Part shown: positions 1 to 9,446 of the stretch, piece after piece
Position numbering within the stretch: position 1 is the first letter of the stretch
How the letters are laid out: each line of letters begins with the position of its first letter
Position numbers and translations under genes: made by a program
The notes under the pieces: model-generated
Told to the model about the DNA's origin: nothing
Database searches by the model: none
Seen by the model: only the letters and a program-made list of their open reading frames with translations
NCBI GenBank assembly: GCA_021299855.1
Contig: JAJTEY010000005.1
Location: 1 to 63,080, forward strand
Source: Bacteroidota bacterium
Lineage (GTDB): Bacteria; Bacteroidota; Bacteroidia; Palsa-965
Length of the DNA: 63,080 nucleotides
Direction: 5' to 3'

Positions 1-22
1 ATGGGGCGAACCTGTTTGGGTA

Positions 23-1285
23 TTGTTGTTATTGGGTTCATCTACCGTTGACTGGCTCATCGGTTTGTACATCGACAAACACAAAGGAACATCGAAAGCG
101 AAAGCGGGAATTGTGTTTTCCGTAATCGTCAATATTTCCTTGCTGGTTGTTTTTAAGTACAGCGGATTTCTTTACGAGAACATCAATGCCTTATTCGGCA
201 CTTCGTTGGCTATTCCAACATTTACGCTACCGATAGGAATATCATTCTATACGTTTCAAAGTTTGTCCTATACGATCGATTTGTATCGCAATGAAGTTCC
301 CGTACAGAAGTCGCTCAGTAAATTTTACATGTATGTTAGTTTGTATCCGCAGTTGGTTGCCGGTCCAATTGTGCGCTATCAGCACGTTGTACATGAAATT
401 GATGAACGTAAGTTCAATATCAAAGACATGAGTTCAGGCATTCATCGCTTTTGTATCGGACTCTTTAAGAAAGTGTGCATTGCAAATGTGGCGGCCGAAT
501 TTGTAAGCAAATACATGGACGGCGACCTGTCACAACTTTCGACGGGAGAAGCCTGGTTCGGATTGCTGATGTTTTCCGTGCAGATTTATTTCGACTTCTC
601 CGGCTACTCGGATATGGCCATCGGGTTGGGACGACTTTTCGGATTTCACTTTCACGAAAACTTCAACTATCCCTACATCGCAAAGTCGGCAACGGAATTC
701 TGGCGCAGATGGCATATTTCTTTAGGTTCGTTCTTCCGCGATTATGTGTACATTCCATTGGGCGGCAATAAAAAATTCGGCATCAGAAATTTATTTATCG
801 TTTGGTTCTTAACCGGACTGTGGCACGGCGCATCATGGAATTTTATTTTATGGGGATTGTATTTCGGAGTACTCATCTGGATCGAACGCTTGTTTCTGAT
901 GAAGGTGCTATCTGCCGCAGGACGAATGTTTAGTCATATGTATTTGCTTATTGTTGCTGTGATAGGCTGGGGATTATTTTACTTCGACAATATGAGTCGC
1001 CTGCAACAGTTCTTTAACATGTTATTCGGGCAATCAACGCAAGGACATTGGAATGTTAAACTGGAAGTAGTGCTGCAGGAAAATATGTTCTGGCTGGTTC
1101 TTGCCATAGTACTTTGCATGCCGGTTTATAAATATGCTAATCGTATGTTCAAGAAATTCCTAACGAAACGTAATGTGAACTGGATGTGGTTTTTATCCAC
1201 CGGATTCAACTACGCGTTATTACTATTGGCCACGGCAATGCTCGCAGGAAAAAGTTATAATCCGTTTATTTATTTCCGATTCTGA
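23..1285 (+). CDS. MBOAT family O-acyltransferase (AlgI/DltB/PatA-like), possibly truncated at the left edge
   Basis: Multi-TM protein with MBOAT motifs 'ATEFWRRWHISLGSFFRDYVYIPLGG' and 'WFLTGLWHGASWNFILWGLYFG'; the true start may lie upstream of the window. Confidence 0.93.
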   Translation: MLLLGSSTVDWLIGLYIDKHKGTSKAKAGIVFSVIVNISLLVVFKYSGFLYENINALFGTSLAIPTFTLPIGISFYTFQSLSYTIDLYRNEVPVQKSLSKFYMYVSLYPQLVAGPIVRYQHVVHEIDERKFNIKDMSSGIHRFCIGLFKKVCIANVAAEFVSKYMDGDLSQLSTGEAWFGLLMFSVQIYFDFSGYSDMAIGLGRLFGFHFHENFNYPYIAKSATEFWRRWHISLGSFFRDYVYIPLGGNKKFGIRNLFIVWFLTGLWHGASWNFILWGLYFGVLIWIERLFLMKVLSAAGRMFSHMYLLIVAVIGWGLFYFDNMSRLQQFFNMLFGQSTQGHWNVKLEVVLQENMFWLVLAIVLCMPVYKYANRMFKKFLTKRNVNWMWFLSTGFNYALLLLATAMLAGKSYNPFIYFRF

Positions 1286-2691
1286 TGATGGCGAAGAAAA
1301 GAAATACAGCACGACGGAAATTAGCGTTAATCAACGTGGTGGCATTTGCAACGGTGTTGATGCTGGGAGGTGTTTTGTTTTTCGTTTTACCCAAACAGTC
1401 GGTTTCCGAATTTGAAAAACGACGTTTAAGCCCGGTGCCTCAATTCAGTTGGAAAGAGTTACTGCATGGGAAATATATTGATAGTCTGGAATTGTATGTG
1501 TCGGACAACTTCCCGATGCGAGAACAATTAGTTGAAATATCCTTCCGTATGAAGGAATCACGTGGCATCAAGAATAAAGAAATCACCTTCTACGCAGCAA
1601 CAGATATTCGTAAGCCGAAAAAGAAAGTTGAAAATGTGAAGGTCGATGCTAAAGATTCAGCGAAACAGGATTCCGTCATCATAGAAGGTGAAGGCGAGGA
1701 AGTGAACAACTTATTCATTTTCGAAGGCGCTGCCATGGAGATATTCGGTGGTAACAATAAAATGGCGCAATCGTATGCAGCTGCAATTAACAAGTATGAG
1801 CAGGAATTGCAGGGCAAAGTGAATGTTTACGCAGTGATGATTCCATCTTCAATTGAGTTTAATGCTCCTTCCGAATACCGCAAGATGTCGGTTTCTCAGC
1901 GCACTAATATTCAAACAGCCTATAACAGTATGTTGCCGGGAGTTCGCAAAGTAGATGCGTATGGTTCTATTGCGGAACATCAGCGCGAGTATTGTTATTA
2001 CCGAACGGATCATCACTGGACAGGACGCGGCGCCTTTTATGCCTACACGGCATTTTGCAATTCTGCAGGATTTACTCCTGTGCCATTAACCAATATGGAA
2101 CGAAAAACGAAAACCAACTTTTTGGGTTCATTGTATTGGTTAACTCGCGATTCACGTTTAAAAGAACGTGCGGACACAGTGGAATATTTTAAGATTCCGG
2201 GCAAGTACACGGCTACCGTATTTCCTAAAGGCAGCAAAAAAGGAATGCGCGGAACAATTTATTATGAAACCAAAGGCAGTTATGGTAACTACGGCGTTTT
2301 TTTAGGCGGCGATTGGCCTTTGATGAAAATTGAACGTGATGCTGCTGAACCCAAAACAGGTCGCAATGCAATACTGGTAAAGAATTCGTATGGGAATCCA
2401 TTCGCCACGTATTTGCCTTCACACTTTGACAAGGTATTCGTAGTTGATTATCGCTATTACGAAGGAAGTTTGTTAGATCTTATTGCAACAGAAGGCGTCA
2501 CTGATCTAATTTTCATCAACGGTGTATTTTCTGCAAATACATCATGGCACATTAACATGGTGACCAAAGTGATGAAAGGAACCGGGCCTCGGAAGTCGAA
2601 CGATTCGAATAGCAAAAAACAACAAGTTCGTGATTCTGCACTTGCTCCTATTCGTAAGGATTCTGCGGCAATACCGGAAAAAAAAGGTTAA
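1285..2691 (+). CDS. DHHW-family / AlgJ-AlgX-like SGNH O-acetyltransferase
   Basis: N-terminal TM segment, 'YYRTDHHWTGRGAFYAY' motif, start overlaps the MBOAT stop; typical AlgJ-type partner of AlgI. Confidence 0.85.
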   Translation: MMAKKRNTARRKLALINVVAFATVLMLGGVLFFVLPKQSVSEFEKRRLSPVPQFSWKELLHGKYIDSLELYVSDNFPMREQLVEISFRMKESRGIKNKEITFYAATDIRKPKKKVENVKVDAKDSAKQDSVIIEGEGEEVNNLFIFEGAAMEIFGGNNKMAQSYAAAINKYEQELQGKVNVYAVMIPSSIEFNAPSEYRKMSVSQRTNIQTAYNSMLPGVRKVDAYGSIAEHQREYCYYRTDHHWTGRGAFYAYTAFCNSAGFTPVPLTNMERKTKTNFLGSLYWLTRDSRLKERADTVEYFKIPGKYTATVFPKGSKKGMRGTIYYETKGSYGNYGVFLGGDWPLMKIERDAAEPKTGRNAILVKNSYGNPFATYLPSHFDKVFVVDYRYYEGSLLDLIATEGVTDLIFINGVFSANTSWHINMVTKVMKGTGPRKSNDSNSKKQQVRDSALAPIRKDSAAIPEKKG

Positions 2692-2707
2692 ATTCACAGG
2701 AAGTGTT

Positions 2708-4270
2708 ATGAGAGAAAAGTTGGGACAAACATTTATCGGAATTGGTGTAGGAACGGCAATCATGCTTACAACAGGCTTTCTGTTGTCGTGTATGGAATCG
2801 TCCGAACCACCGGCTAAAGTTGTTACCAACGAGCCGTTTGTACTGCGGATAGACACGTCCATGACTCCGGTAATTAACACACAGTTCAATTACATTCAAT
2901 TCTATTCGCGTGCTGCATTAACCAACTTTTACAATAACTGGAATCGTTCGAAAGAAAAACAACTATCGTTGGTTCATTTGGGTGACTCGCATTTGCAGAA
3001 TGATATTTTTCCCGGACAAGTGCGTAAGCACTTACATAAAATACATGGCGATGCCGGACGCGGATTGATCTTCCCCTATTCCACTGCCAAAACCTATTCT
3101 TCCATCGAATACAAAACCACACACACCGGAGAATGGGAATGGGGAAAAAGTTTGAGACTTCCGCCTAAACATCCTTTAGGTGTGATCGGAATGAGTTCTT
3201 ACACGAATCAGGCTAATGCATCATTTACTCTTCAGTTCAATGATCCGGTTCCTGCACATTACGATCGCTTGCGTTTTTATTGCAAGAAAAGTGCGAAGAG
3301 TTTTGATGTGGAAATTGACTTTGGTAACGGCAATAAGCAAATCGTACTGATTGATTCTGTTCCCGGAGATTCCTTGTGTTACTATGAAATACCCGTAGTC
3401 AATCCTTCACAAACACTGAAGGTCCGAACGATCAAATCAAAAGCCGGTGAATCCGAACTCGAACAATACGGCATGACCTTAATGAGTTCGAAACCTGAAG
3501 GTGCGGTTGTGCACAATTGCGGTGTTGGTGGCGCGATGTACAAATCGGTGTTGTATGAAAAGCTCTTTACGATACAATTACAAACGTTACAACCTGATGT
3601 TGTGATTATCGATTTTGGTACGAATGATTACATCTATGATGACAGCATTAAAACAGAACTGGATTCACAAATTGTTCAAGTTATCCGAACGGTTCGTACC
3701 GCATCGCCACAAGCCAGTATTATTCTCACCTCAGCACAGGATATGTATTGGAAACAGGAATTAGTGACCAGCGGAGAAAAATTCTCCGACCTTATTCATC
3801 GTATAGCCAAAGAACAAGATTGCGGTGTGTTTGACTGGTACTGGATTTCCGGAGGCAGAACAACCATGTTACATTGGATCAACAAGGGTTACGCACAACC
3901 TGATGGCATTCATTTAACGATAAAAGGTTATCGCTTAAAAGGTGATTTATTTACGGATGCCGTGCTTAAAACCATTTCATTATACGATGCGCAGCCTCCT
4001 CAAAATTCGTTCACGTGTAATTACGATTCTATTCGTGAAGCGCAGAAAAAATTGATGCCTAGTGATTCCCTGAAGCAAATTGCCATGGGAACCGGAGGCA
4101 AAGTAAAGGTAAAACACACCGTTGGGAAAGGACAAACGTTAGGCGGAATTGCGCGTAAATACGGCGTTACGGTGGCGCAAATAAAAAAGTGGAATAATCT
4201 GCGAAGCGACATGATTCGCGTGGGACAAGTCCTTGTGATTTACAAAGAGCCGAAGAAGAAAAAGAAGTAA
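2708..4270 (+). CDS. SGNH/GDSL-type hydrolase lipoprotein with C-terminal LysM domain
   Basis: ATG at 2708 preferred over 2630; lipobox-like 'GFLLSC'; SGNH blocks GDSHLQ, GVGGAMY, DFGTNDY, PDGIHL; C-terminal LysM 'HTVGKGQTLGGIARKYGVTVAQIKKWNNLRSDMIRVGQVLVI'. Confidence 0.85.
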   Translation: MREKLGQTFIGIGVGTAIMLTTGFLLSCMESSEPPAKVVTNEPFVLRIDTSMTPVINTQFNYIQFYSRAALTNFYNNWNRSKEKQLSLVHLGDSHLQNDIFPGQVRKHLHKIHGDAGRGLIFPYSTAKTYSSIEYKTTHTGEWEWGKSLRLPPKHPLGVIGMSSYTNQANASFTLQFNDPVPAHYDRLRFYCKKSAKSFDVEIDFGNGNKQIVLIDSVPGDSLCYYEIPVVNPSQTLKVRTIKSKAGESELEQYGMTLMSSKPEGAVVHNCGVGGAMYKSVLYEKLFTIQLQTLQPDVVIIDFGTNDYIYDDSIKTELDSQIVQVIRTVRTASPQASIILTSAQDMYWKQELVTSGEKFSDLIHRIAKEQDCGVFDWYWISGGRTTMLHWINKGYAQPDGIHLTIKGYRLKGDLFTDAVLKTISLYDAQPPQNSFTCNYDSIREAQKKLMPSDSLKQIAMGTGGKVKVKHTVGKGQTLGGIARKYGVTVAQIKKWNNLRSDMIRVGQVLVIYKEPKKKKK

Positions 4271-5509
4271 TTACGCTAATTGCTTATACAGCATCATTAA
4301 TGCCGTAAGGGCAGCACGTGTAATGTTGCGTTCTCTGTTATCTCCGAATAAGAACTTTTGAGCCACAGTGCCATCAGGGCCTGCGAGCGCAATCCACACA
4401 GTGCCCACAGGTTTTTCCGCAGTTCCACCGTCAGGACCCGCAATACCGGAAGTTGCCAATGCATAATCTGCACCAATAATTTTTCGCGCCTGTTGTGCCA
4501 TCGCCGTTACCACTTCTTCGCTGACTGCGCCGTTATTTTGAATTAAATCCTGAGGTATTTGCAGCAAATCTGTTTTTGCTTTGTTCGCATAGGTTAACGT
4601 ACTTCCCAAGTAGTAAGCTGAACTTCCGGGCACACCTGTTATTAAATGCGCTATGTATCCGCCGGTGCAACTTTCTGCGGTGCATAACGTTTTGCCGGAT
4701 GCCTTTAATCGTTCACCCAACGCCACAGGTAATGAAATATCCTCCGTAGCAAACGTCCATTTTTCAATTAACGGCAATAACTTTTGTACTGCATCATCCA
4801 ACAATGTACTGCAATGCTCACGATCGGCTCCGTCAATCATTACCCGCAAGCGCACAATTCCCGGAGCGGGCAAATACGCGAGTTTCATTCCTGCAGCTGT
4901 AATTTCATCCTCCCATTGTTCAATGCGCTCAGCCAAAACCGACTCACCAATTCCCTGCGTCATGATGGTGCGCTGCAGAACAACGGGCATTTCAAATCGT
5001 TGACGAAGCAGCGGTAATACCTGCTCACTGAATAAACTTTTCATTTCGTAGGGAACACCGGGTAACGAAACAACGACTACTCCTTCAGCATCGAACCACA
5101 TCCCCGGAGCTGTTCCGTTAAAATTGCGCAGCGCTTTACATGATGCAGGAACTAACGCTTGCTTTCGATTAACATCCGAAACCGTTTTACCGAACTTGGA
5201 AAAAAACAACTCCACATCGGCTAACACCTCGGCATTCATTACTAATTCGGTCCGAAAGTATTCAGCTAAAGTTACCTTGGTAATATCATCTTTAGTTGGA
5301 CCAAGTCCGCCGGTAATAATTACAATTTCTGCACGTTTTCTTGCTGCATCCAACGCCCCTAAAATCGCTTCTTTGGTGTCACTTACGGCAGTTCGTTGCA
5401 CCACCCGAATGCCGTTGTAAGTCAATTCGGCGCCGATAAATGCGGAATTGGTATCAATAACCTGACCGATCAACAACTCGTCTCCGATGGTAATAATTTC
5501 TGCCTTCAT
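4271..5509 (-). CDS. cinA: CinA family protein (competence/damage-inducible; nicotinamide-nucleotide amidohydrolase)
   Basis: N-terminal 'EIITIGDELLIGQVIDTNSAFI' and C-terminal CinA domain 'TAESCTGGYIAHLITGVPGSS', 'ATSGIAGPDGGTAEKPVGTVWIA'. Confidence 0.95.
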   Translation of the reverse strand: MKAEIITIGDELLIGQVIDTNSAFIGAELTYNGIRVVQRTAVSDTKEAILGALDAARKRAEIVIITGGLGPTKDDITKVTLAEYFRTELVMNAEVLADVELFFSKFGKTVSDVNRKQALVPASCKALRNFNGTAPGMWFDAEGVVVVSLPGVPYEMKSLFSEQVLPLLRQRFEMPVVLQRTIMTQGIGESVLAERIEQWEDEITAAGMKLAYLPAPGIVRLRVMIDGADREHCSTLLDDAVQKLLPLIEKWTFATEDISLPVALGERLKASGKTLCTAESCTGGYIAHLITGVPGSSAYYLGSTLTYANKAKTDLLQIPQDLIQNNGAVSEEVVTAMAQQARKIIGADYALATSGIAGPDGGTAEKPVGTVWIALAGPDGTVAQKFLFGDNRERNITRAALTALMMLYKQLA

Positions 5510-5515
5510 AGTTCA

Positions 5516-5523
5516 CAAAGGTA
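5516..5523 (-). promoter_or_regulatory. Bacteroidota -7-like element (TACCTTTG on the minus strand) upstream of cinA
   Basis: CAAAGGTA on the + strand; matches TAnnTTTG just upstream of the cinA start; no convincing -33 TTG assigned. Confidence 0.35.
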
Positions 5524-5558
5524 ATGGCAAGTCAAATAATCTAGACTTCCGCATAATT

Positions 5559-5573
5559 TGGCTCGCAATTTGT
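5559..5573 (+). promoter_or_regulatory. Candidate sigma-54-like promoter upstream of the DUF4197 gene (TGGCTCG-N4-TTGT)
   Basis: TGGCTCGCAATTTGT; -24 GG and -12 spacing correct, but -12 is GT rather than GC. Confidence 0.35.
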
Positions 5574-5603
5574 AGATTTGTTAAGAACACAAAAGCAGTC
5601 AAC

Positions 5604-6341
5604 ATGAAAAAGATCCTCGCATTGGCAGTAAGCGGCATTGTACTGTTTACCGCATGTACCGAATTAAATAAAGCATTATCTCAGGCCGGAGCGATGTCCG
5701 GAGCCGGCAGTGGCGCATTAACCGCTGCAGAAATTGTTCAGGGTTTAAAAGAAGCCTTGAATCAGGGAACCAACAAAGGAGTGGCGAAAGCGTCTGCAAC
5801 TGACGGGTTCTTTAAAAATCCATTGATCTTTATTCCGTTCCCTCCGGCAGCTCAGAAAGTAAAAAATTTCTGCCTGAATTTAGGTTTGAAAGGGCAAGTG
5901 GATAAATTTGAATTGACTTTAAACCGTGCTGCTGAAGATGCTGCGAAAGAAGCGGGACCAATATTTCTGAATGCTATCAAAACGATGACTGTTCAGGATG
6001 GTTTAGGAATCCTTCGTGGTGCAGATACATCGGCTACAAATTATCTCCGTACGAAATGTACTGCAGATATGATTACAAAGTTCAAACCGAAAGTTCAGGC
6101 AGCTACTCAAAAAGTAGAATTAACCAAACACTGGACTCCGCTTGCCTCGGCTTACAACAAGATTCCAACTAACCAGCCTGTAAATCCGGATTTGGATCAG
6201 TATGTGACAGACAAAGGGATTGACGGCGTATTTAAATTGGTAGGTCAAGAAGAGAAAAACATTCGCACTAATCCTGCGGCACGAGGAACCCAAATTTTAC
6301 AGAAGGTATTCGGTTCCAAAGAAAATCCGCACAACAAATAA
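5604..6341 (+). CDS. DUF4197 domain-containing lipoprotein
   Basis: ATG at 5604; signal plus lipobox 'LFTAC'; 'AAEIVQGLKEALNQGTNKGVAKASATDGFFKNPLIFIPFPPAAQKV' typical of DUF4197. Confidence 0.88.
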   Translation: MKKILALAVSGIVLFTACTELNKALSQAGAMSGAGSGALTAAEIVQGLKEALNQGTNKGVAKASATDGFFKNPLIFIPFPPAAQKVKNFCLNLGLKGQVDKFELTLNRAAEDAAKEAGPIFLNAIKTMTVQDGLGILRGADTSATNYLRTKCTADMITKFKPKVQAATQKVELTKHWTPLASAYNKIPTNQPVNPDLDQYVTDKGIDGVFKLVGQEEKNIRTNPAARGTQILQKVFGSKENPHNK

Positions 6342-6357
6342 TAATCTCTCTCTATGT

Positions 6358-6397
6358 TAAATGAAAAAGACAGTCCGCAGACTGTCTTTTTCATTTA
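6358..6397. terminator. Bidirectional intrinsic terminator between convergent genes
   Basis: Perfect 18-bp inverted repeat TTAATGAAAAAGACAGTC-CGCA-GACTGTCTTTTTCATTAA-type (6358-6375 / 6380-6397), A-rich and T-rich flanks on both strands. Confidence 0.85.
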
Positions 6398-6412
6398 CTA
6401 CTTCATTTCTTA

Positions 6413-7309
6413 TCAGTAAGCAGTGTAAGAGCCACCCAAGTCAATTCCTGAATATTTTCCCTCACGAGGTTTAATACTCAACACCGGAATCTTGGAATGA
6501 TTAACAATTTGTTTAGCCTTTGGACCTAAGAAAATACCGGTCATTTCAGATTCATGATCCGTCATAATCACAATAAGATCTGCATTTACCCGGTGTCCGT
6601 ACTTCAATGCTTCAATTGCAAGATTGCTTCCTTCGATTGTGTTTCTGGAGAATGGAACACCTGCTTTTTGAACCGCATGTTCTACCTGATCCAATACGAT
6701 CTGCAACTTGTCGTATTCCGAAGCTTCATTAGATTCCAGCAACCCGATAATATGAATCTTAGCTGCATAAGCAGATGCCAGATCCACCGCTTCATCTACC
6801 TTTTCACGGGAATGTTGGGAGCGATCAATTGGCAATACAATATTTTTAAACCCTAAGTGTGTAGCATGAGTTTGCACCGTCAACACCGGACAAGGAGCCA
6901 ATGTCACTACTTTATGCGCGTTACTTCCGATAAACAACTCTTCGAATCCTTTGGCTCCGTGTGTTCCCATCACCACCAAATCGAACAACTGTTCATTTAC
7001 GATAGTAATTACCTCCTGCCCCACTTGCCCACGAGCTGAGGAAGTAGAAGGACGAATTCCGTAATTTTTGTAAACGTCTTCGGCAGCCTCGTTTAACTTC
7101 TGCTCCACAATTTTATTTAGCGTATCATGATTTTCGATACGCATGATCGGTTCCGGGATCTCGAAATAATATTCACTGACCGGCATTACGTGCAACATGT
7201 GCAAATCAGCTTTCATTAAACGCGCCATAAAAGCTGCATGCTCCAATGCCAACATACCGGTTTCAGAAAAGTCAATCGGTACAAGAATCTTTTTTAGTTT
7301 TAAACTCAT
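6413..7309 (-). CDS. Universal stress protein, two tandem Usp domains
   Basis: 'KKILVPIDFSETGMLALEHAAFMA', 'LVVMGTHGAKGFEELFIGSNAHKVVTLAPCPVLTV', second Usp repeat follows. Confidence 0.93.
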   Translation of the reverse strand: MSLKLKKILVPIDFSETGMLALEHAAFMARLMKADLHMLHVMPVSEYYFEIPEPIMRIENHDTLNKIVEQKLNEAAEDVYKNYGIRPSTSSARGQVGQEVITIVNEQLFDLVVMGTHGAKGFEELFIGSNAHKVVTLAPCPVLTVQTHATHLGFKNIVLPIDRSQHSREKVDEAVDLASAYAAKIHIIGLLESNEASEYDKLQIVLDQVEHAVQKAGVPFSRNTIEGSNLAIEALKYGHRVNADLIVIMTDHESEMTGIFLGPKAKQIVNHSKIPVLSIKPREGKYSGIDLGGSYTAY

Positions 7310-7406
7310 ATCGCGGATGATTTGGTTATTTGGATAAAGGTAGTAGTTGAGTGGAATAATGAAAATCAGTTTTGTACGTTATCCGACTGATTCTTGTCAG
7401 GAAAAA

Positions 7407-7434
7407 AAAAGGTCGCTTTACTCAGCGACCTTTT
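7407..7434 (-). terminator. Intrinsic terminator downstream of the second Usp gene
   Basis: AAAAGGTCGCT-TTACTC-AGCGACCTTTT hairpin; A-run at 7402-7410 is the U-tract on the minus strand. Confidence 0.8.
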
Positions 7435-7456
7435 ATTAATAGCAAAAGCTAACGTA

Positions 7457-8338
7457 TTAGTAAGGCAAGAATTCTGTTGTATCCTTCTTTGGAGAAGGAA
7501 CTACAGACATTACAGGAATATCGGACTTGTTGATAATTTCCTGCGCAGCTGAGCCGATGAAATACTCGGTAATATCGGTTTCCTGTTGCGTCATGATCAA
7601 CAACAAATCGCCTTCTACTTTATTGGAATAATCAACGATGATTTGTCCCAACGACTCTTCACCCTTAATTCCCTTGATAATTTCAGCTGTACAGCGAATT
7701 CCGGATTTCTCAATAAATGCCTTCACCTGTGCCAACTGGCGAGTCAATCGATTAACGATAAACTCGTCATTAGTAAATAACACGGAGCACACACGAACAT
7801 CTGAACTGTACAATTTCGCAAATTCAATTGCTTTGTTCACCTTTTCACGTGTTTCAGTTGTTAAATCCAACGGCACTACAATATTCTTACAACCGTCACG
7901 GTGGTGTTTCCCTTTAATTGTAATTACCGGCACTTGAGATTCACGAACAACACGCAATGCGTTAGAACCGATAAATCGCTTGCGAATATTCCCTGCACCG
8001 CTGGTTCCCATCACGATGAACTTCGCGCTCAACATATCGGCAACCTCAGCTACTTTTTCGTAAACTGAACCGTGTGCAACTACTTTCTGAACTACAACAC
8101 CTTGCTCTTTCTCCGTCTTCTCAATGAGCTCATCCATTTTTTGGTTCACTTCTTTACGAATTTCCTCTTCATGAGAAGAACCGATTAGACGAGAAAACAA
8201 ACCGGACGTTTCCATAACGTACAACAGCGTAATTTCTCCGTTGATCATTTTCGCCAAATGAGCGGCCTGTTCCAACGCAATCAGTGATTGTTCACCGAAA
8301 TCGGTCGGCACAACGATTTTGTTCAGATTTTGACTCAT
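7457..8338 (-). CDS. Universal stress protein, two tandem Usp domains
   Basis: 'KIVVPTDFGEQSLIALEQAAHLA', 'FIVMGTSGAGNIRKRFIGSNALRVVRESQVPVITI'; paralog of the 6413-7309 product. Confidence 0.93.
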   Translation of the reverse strand: MSQNLNKIVVPTDFGEQSLIALEQAAHLAKMINGEITLLYVMETSGLFSRLIGSSHEEEIRKEVNQKMDELIEKTEKEQGVVVQKVVAHGSVYEKVAEVADMLSAKFIVMGTSGAGNIRKRFIGSNALRVVRESQVPVITIKGKHHRDGCKNIVVPLDLTTETREKVNKAIEFAKLYSSDVRVCSVLFTNDEFIVNRLTRQLAQVKAFIEKSGIRCTAEIIKGIKGEESLGQIIVDYSNKVEGDLLLIMTQQETDITEYFIGSAAQEIINKSDIPVMSVVPSPKKDTTEFLPY

Positions 8339-8454
8339 ATCTCCTTAACAGTCAGGTTGTTGTAGAGTAATTAGTGTTGGTTTTATCCTGAAAGTGCAAC
8401 AAAATTACGACAAATAAACGGCTTTTCAAAAGTGGTATAAGTTGTCAGGAAGCG

Positions 8455-8482
8455 TTGGGTTCAGTTGACGTGATTACCTTTA
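8455..8482 (+). promoter_or_regulatory. Bacteroidota housekeeping-type promoter (TTG-N17-TACCTTTA)
   Basis: TTG at 8455-8457 and TACCTTTA at 8475-8482, 22 bp upstream of the phosphorylase ATG. Confidence 0.5.
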
Positions 8483-8503
8483 CGAAAATCAAAAACACGT
8501 TTT

Positions 8504-9379
8504 ATGAAAGAACGTTTGGCGGAATCGGAACTGGTACTCAATCCTGATAACAGCATTTACCACCTAAAACTGCATCCTGAGCAGATTGCGCATAAGATCA
8601 TCGTAGTTGGCGATCAGGCGCGAGTAGCAACAGTTTCAGACCGATTCGATTCCATAGAGCATCGCGTTCAAAACCGTGAATTCATAACGCATACCGGTCG
8701 TGTGGGGAGCACGCGAATTACAGCGCTTTCCACAGGCATAGGAACCGATAACATTGATATCGTGTTGAACGAACTGGATGCCCTTGTAAATATCGAATTA
8801 ACTGCCCGAGAAATAAAAAACGAAAGCGCTTCACTAGAAATTATCCGTATCGGAACATCGGGCGCTTTGCATGCAGATATTCCGGTAGATTCGTTTGTTG
8901 CTTCATCTTATGGAATGGGATTCGACGGTTTGCTCAACTATTACGCCGGCATGAAGCACGTGGACGAGCCTAATCTGGTCAATTCGTTTATGAAACACGC
9001 CGGATGGTTGCCGGGTATGCCTTATCCCTATACTGTTGCAGGGTCGGATCGTTTATTAAAACAAATTGCACACGACATGACGCAAGGCATAACGGCTACA
9101 GCACCCGGTTTTTATGGTCCGCAAGGAAGACAACTTCGCCTTGCTGCAGCCAAACCTGATCTTAACGAATTGCTGGGCAGTTATTCCTTTAACGGACATC
9201 GCATCACGAATTTCGAAATGGAAACATCTGCCCTCTACGGTTTGGGTAAAATGCTCGGTCACGACTGTATGACGGTGTGCGCGATCATCGCCAATCGTGC
9301 GGCCGGACAATACAGCAAAAATTACAAACCGGTCATCGCAAAGCTCATCGATACGGTTATTGAACGTTTCGTTGTGTAA
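8504..9379 (+). CDS. Nucleoside phosphorylase (PNP/UDP phosphorylase family)
   Basis: 'IIVVGDQARVATVSDRFD', 'TALSTGIGTDNIDIVLNELDALV', 'IIRIGTSGALHADIPVDSFV', 'ITNFEMETSALYGLGKMLGHDCMTVCAIIANR'. Confidence 0.88.
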   Translation: MKERLAESELVLNPDNSIYHLKLHPEQIAHKIIVVGDQARVATVSDRFDSIEHRVQNREFITHTGRVGSTRITALSTGIGTDNIDIVLNELDALVNIELTAREIKNESASLEIIRIGTSGALHADIPVDSFVASSYGMGFDGLLNYYAGMKHVDEPNLVNSFMKHAGWLPGMPYPYTVAGSDRLLKQIAHDMTQGITATAPGFYGPQGRQLRLAAAKPDLNELLGSYSFNGHRITNFEMETSALYGLGKMLGHDCMTVCAIIANRAAGQYSKNYKPVIAKLIDTVIERFVV

Positions 9380-9421
9380 AACTGTTGGAACAGTTCGGGA
9401 ACAAAAGGCAGCCCTCAAACG

Positions 9422-9429
9422 TATATTTG
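9422..9429 (+). promoter_or_regulatory. -7-like element TATATTTG upstream of the SirB1-like gene
   Basis: Matches TAnnTTTG 17 bp upstream of the ATG; -33 element not clear. Confidence 0.35.
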
Positions 9430-9446
9430 TTTGAGTATCCGCTATT

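Noticed and set aside
6413-8338. Tandem Usp pair as a novel system
   Set aside because: Duplicated two-domain universal stress proteins are common in Bacteroidota.
9420-9442. Repeat shared with 58401-58420 (GTATATTTGT..GAGTATC.GC)
   Set aside because: Short (about 22 nt with a gap) and centred on a promoter-like TATATTTG; more likely similar promoters than a mobile repeat.
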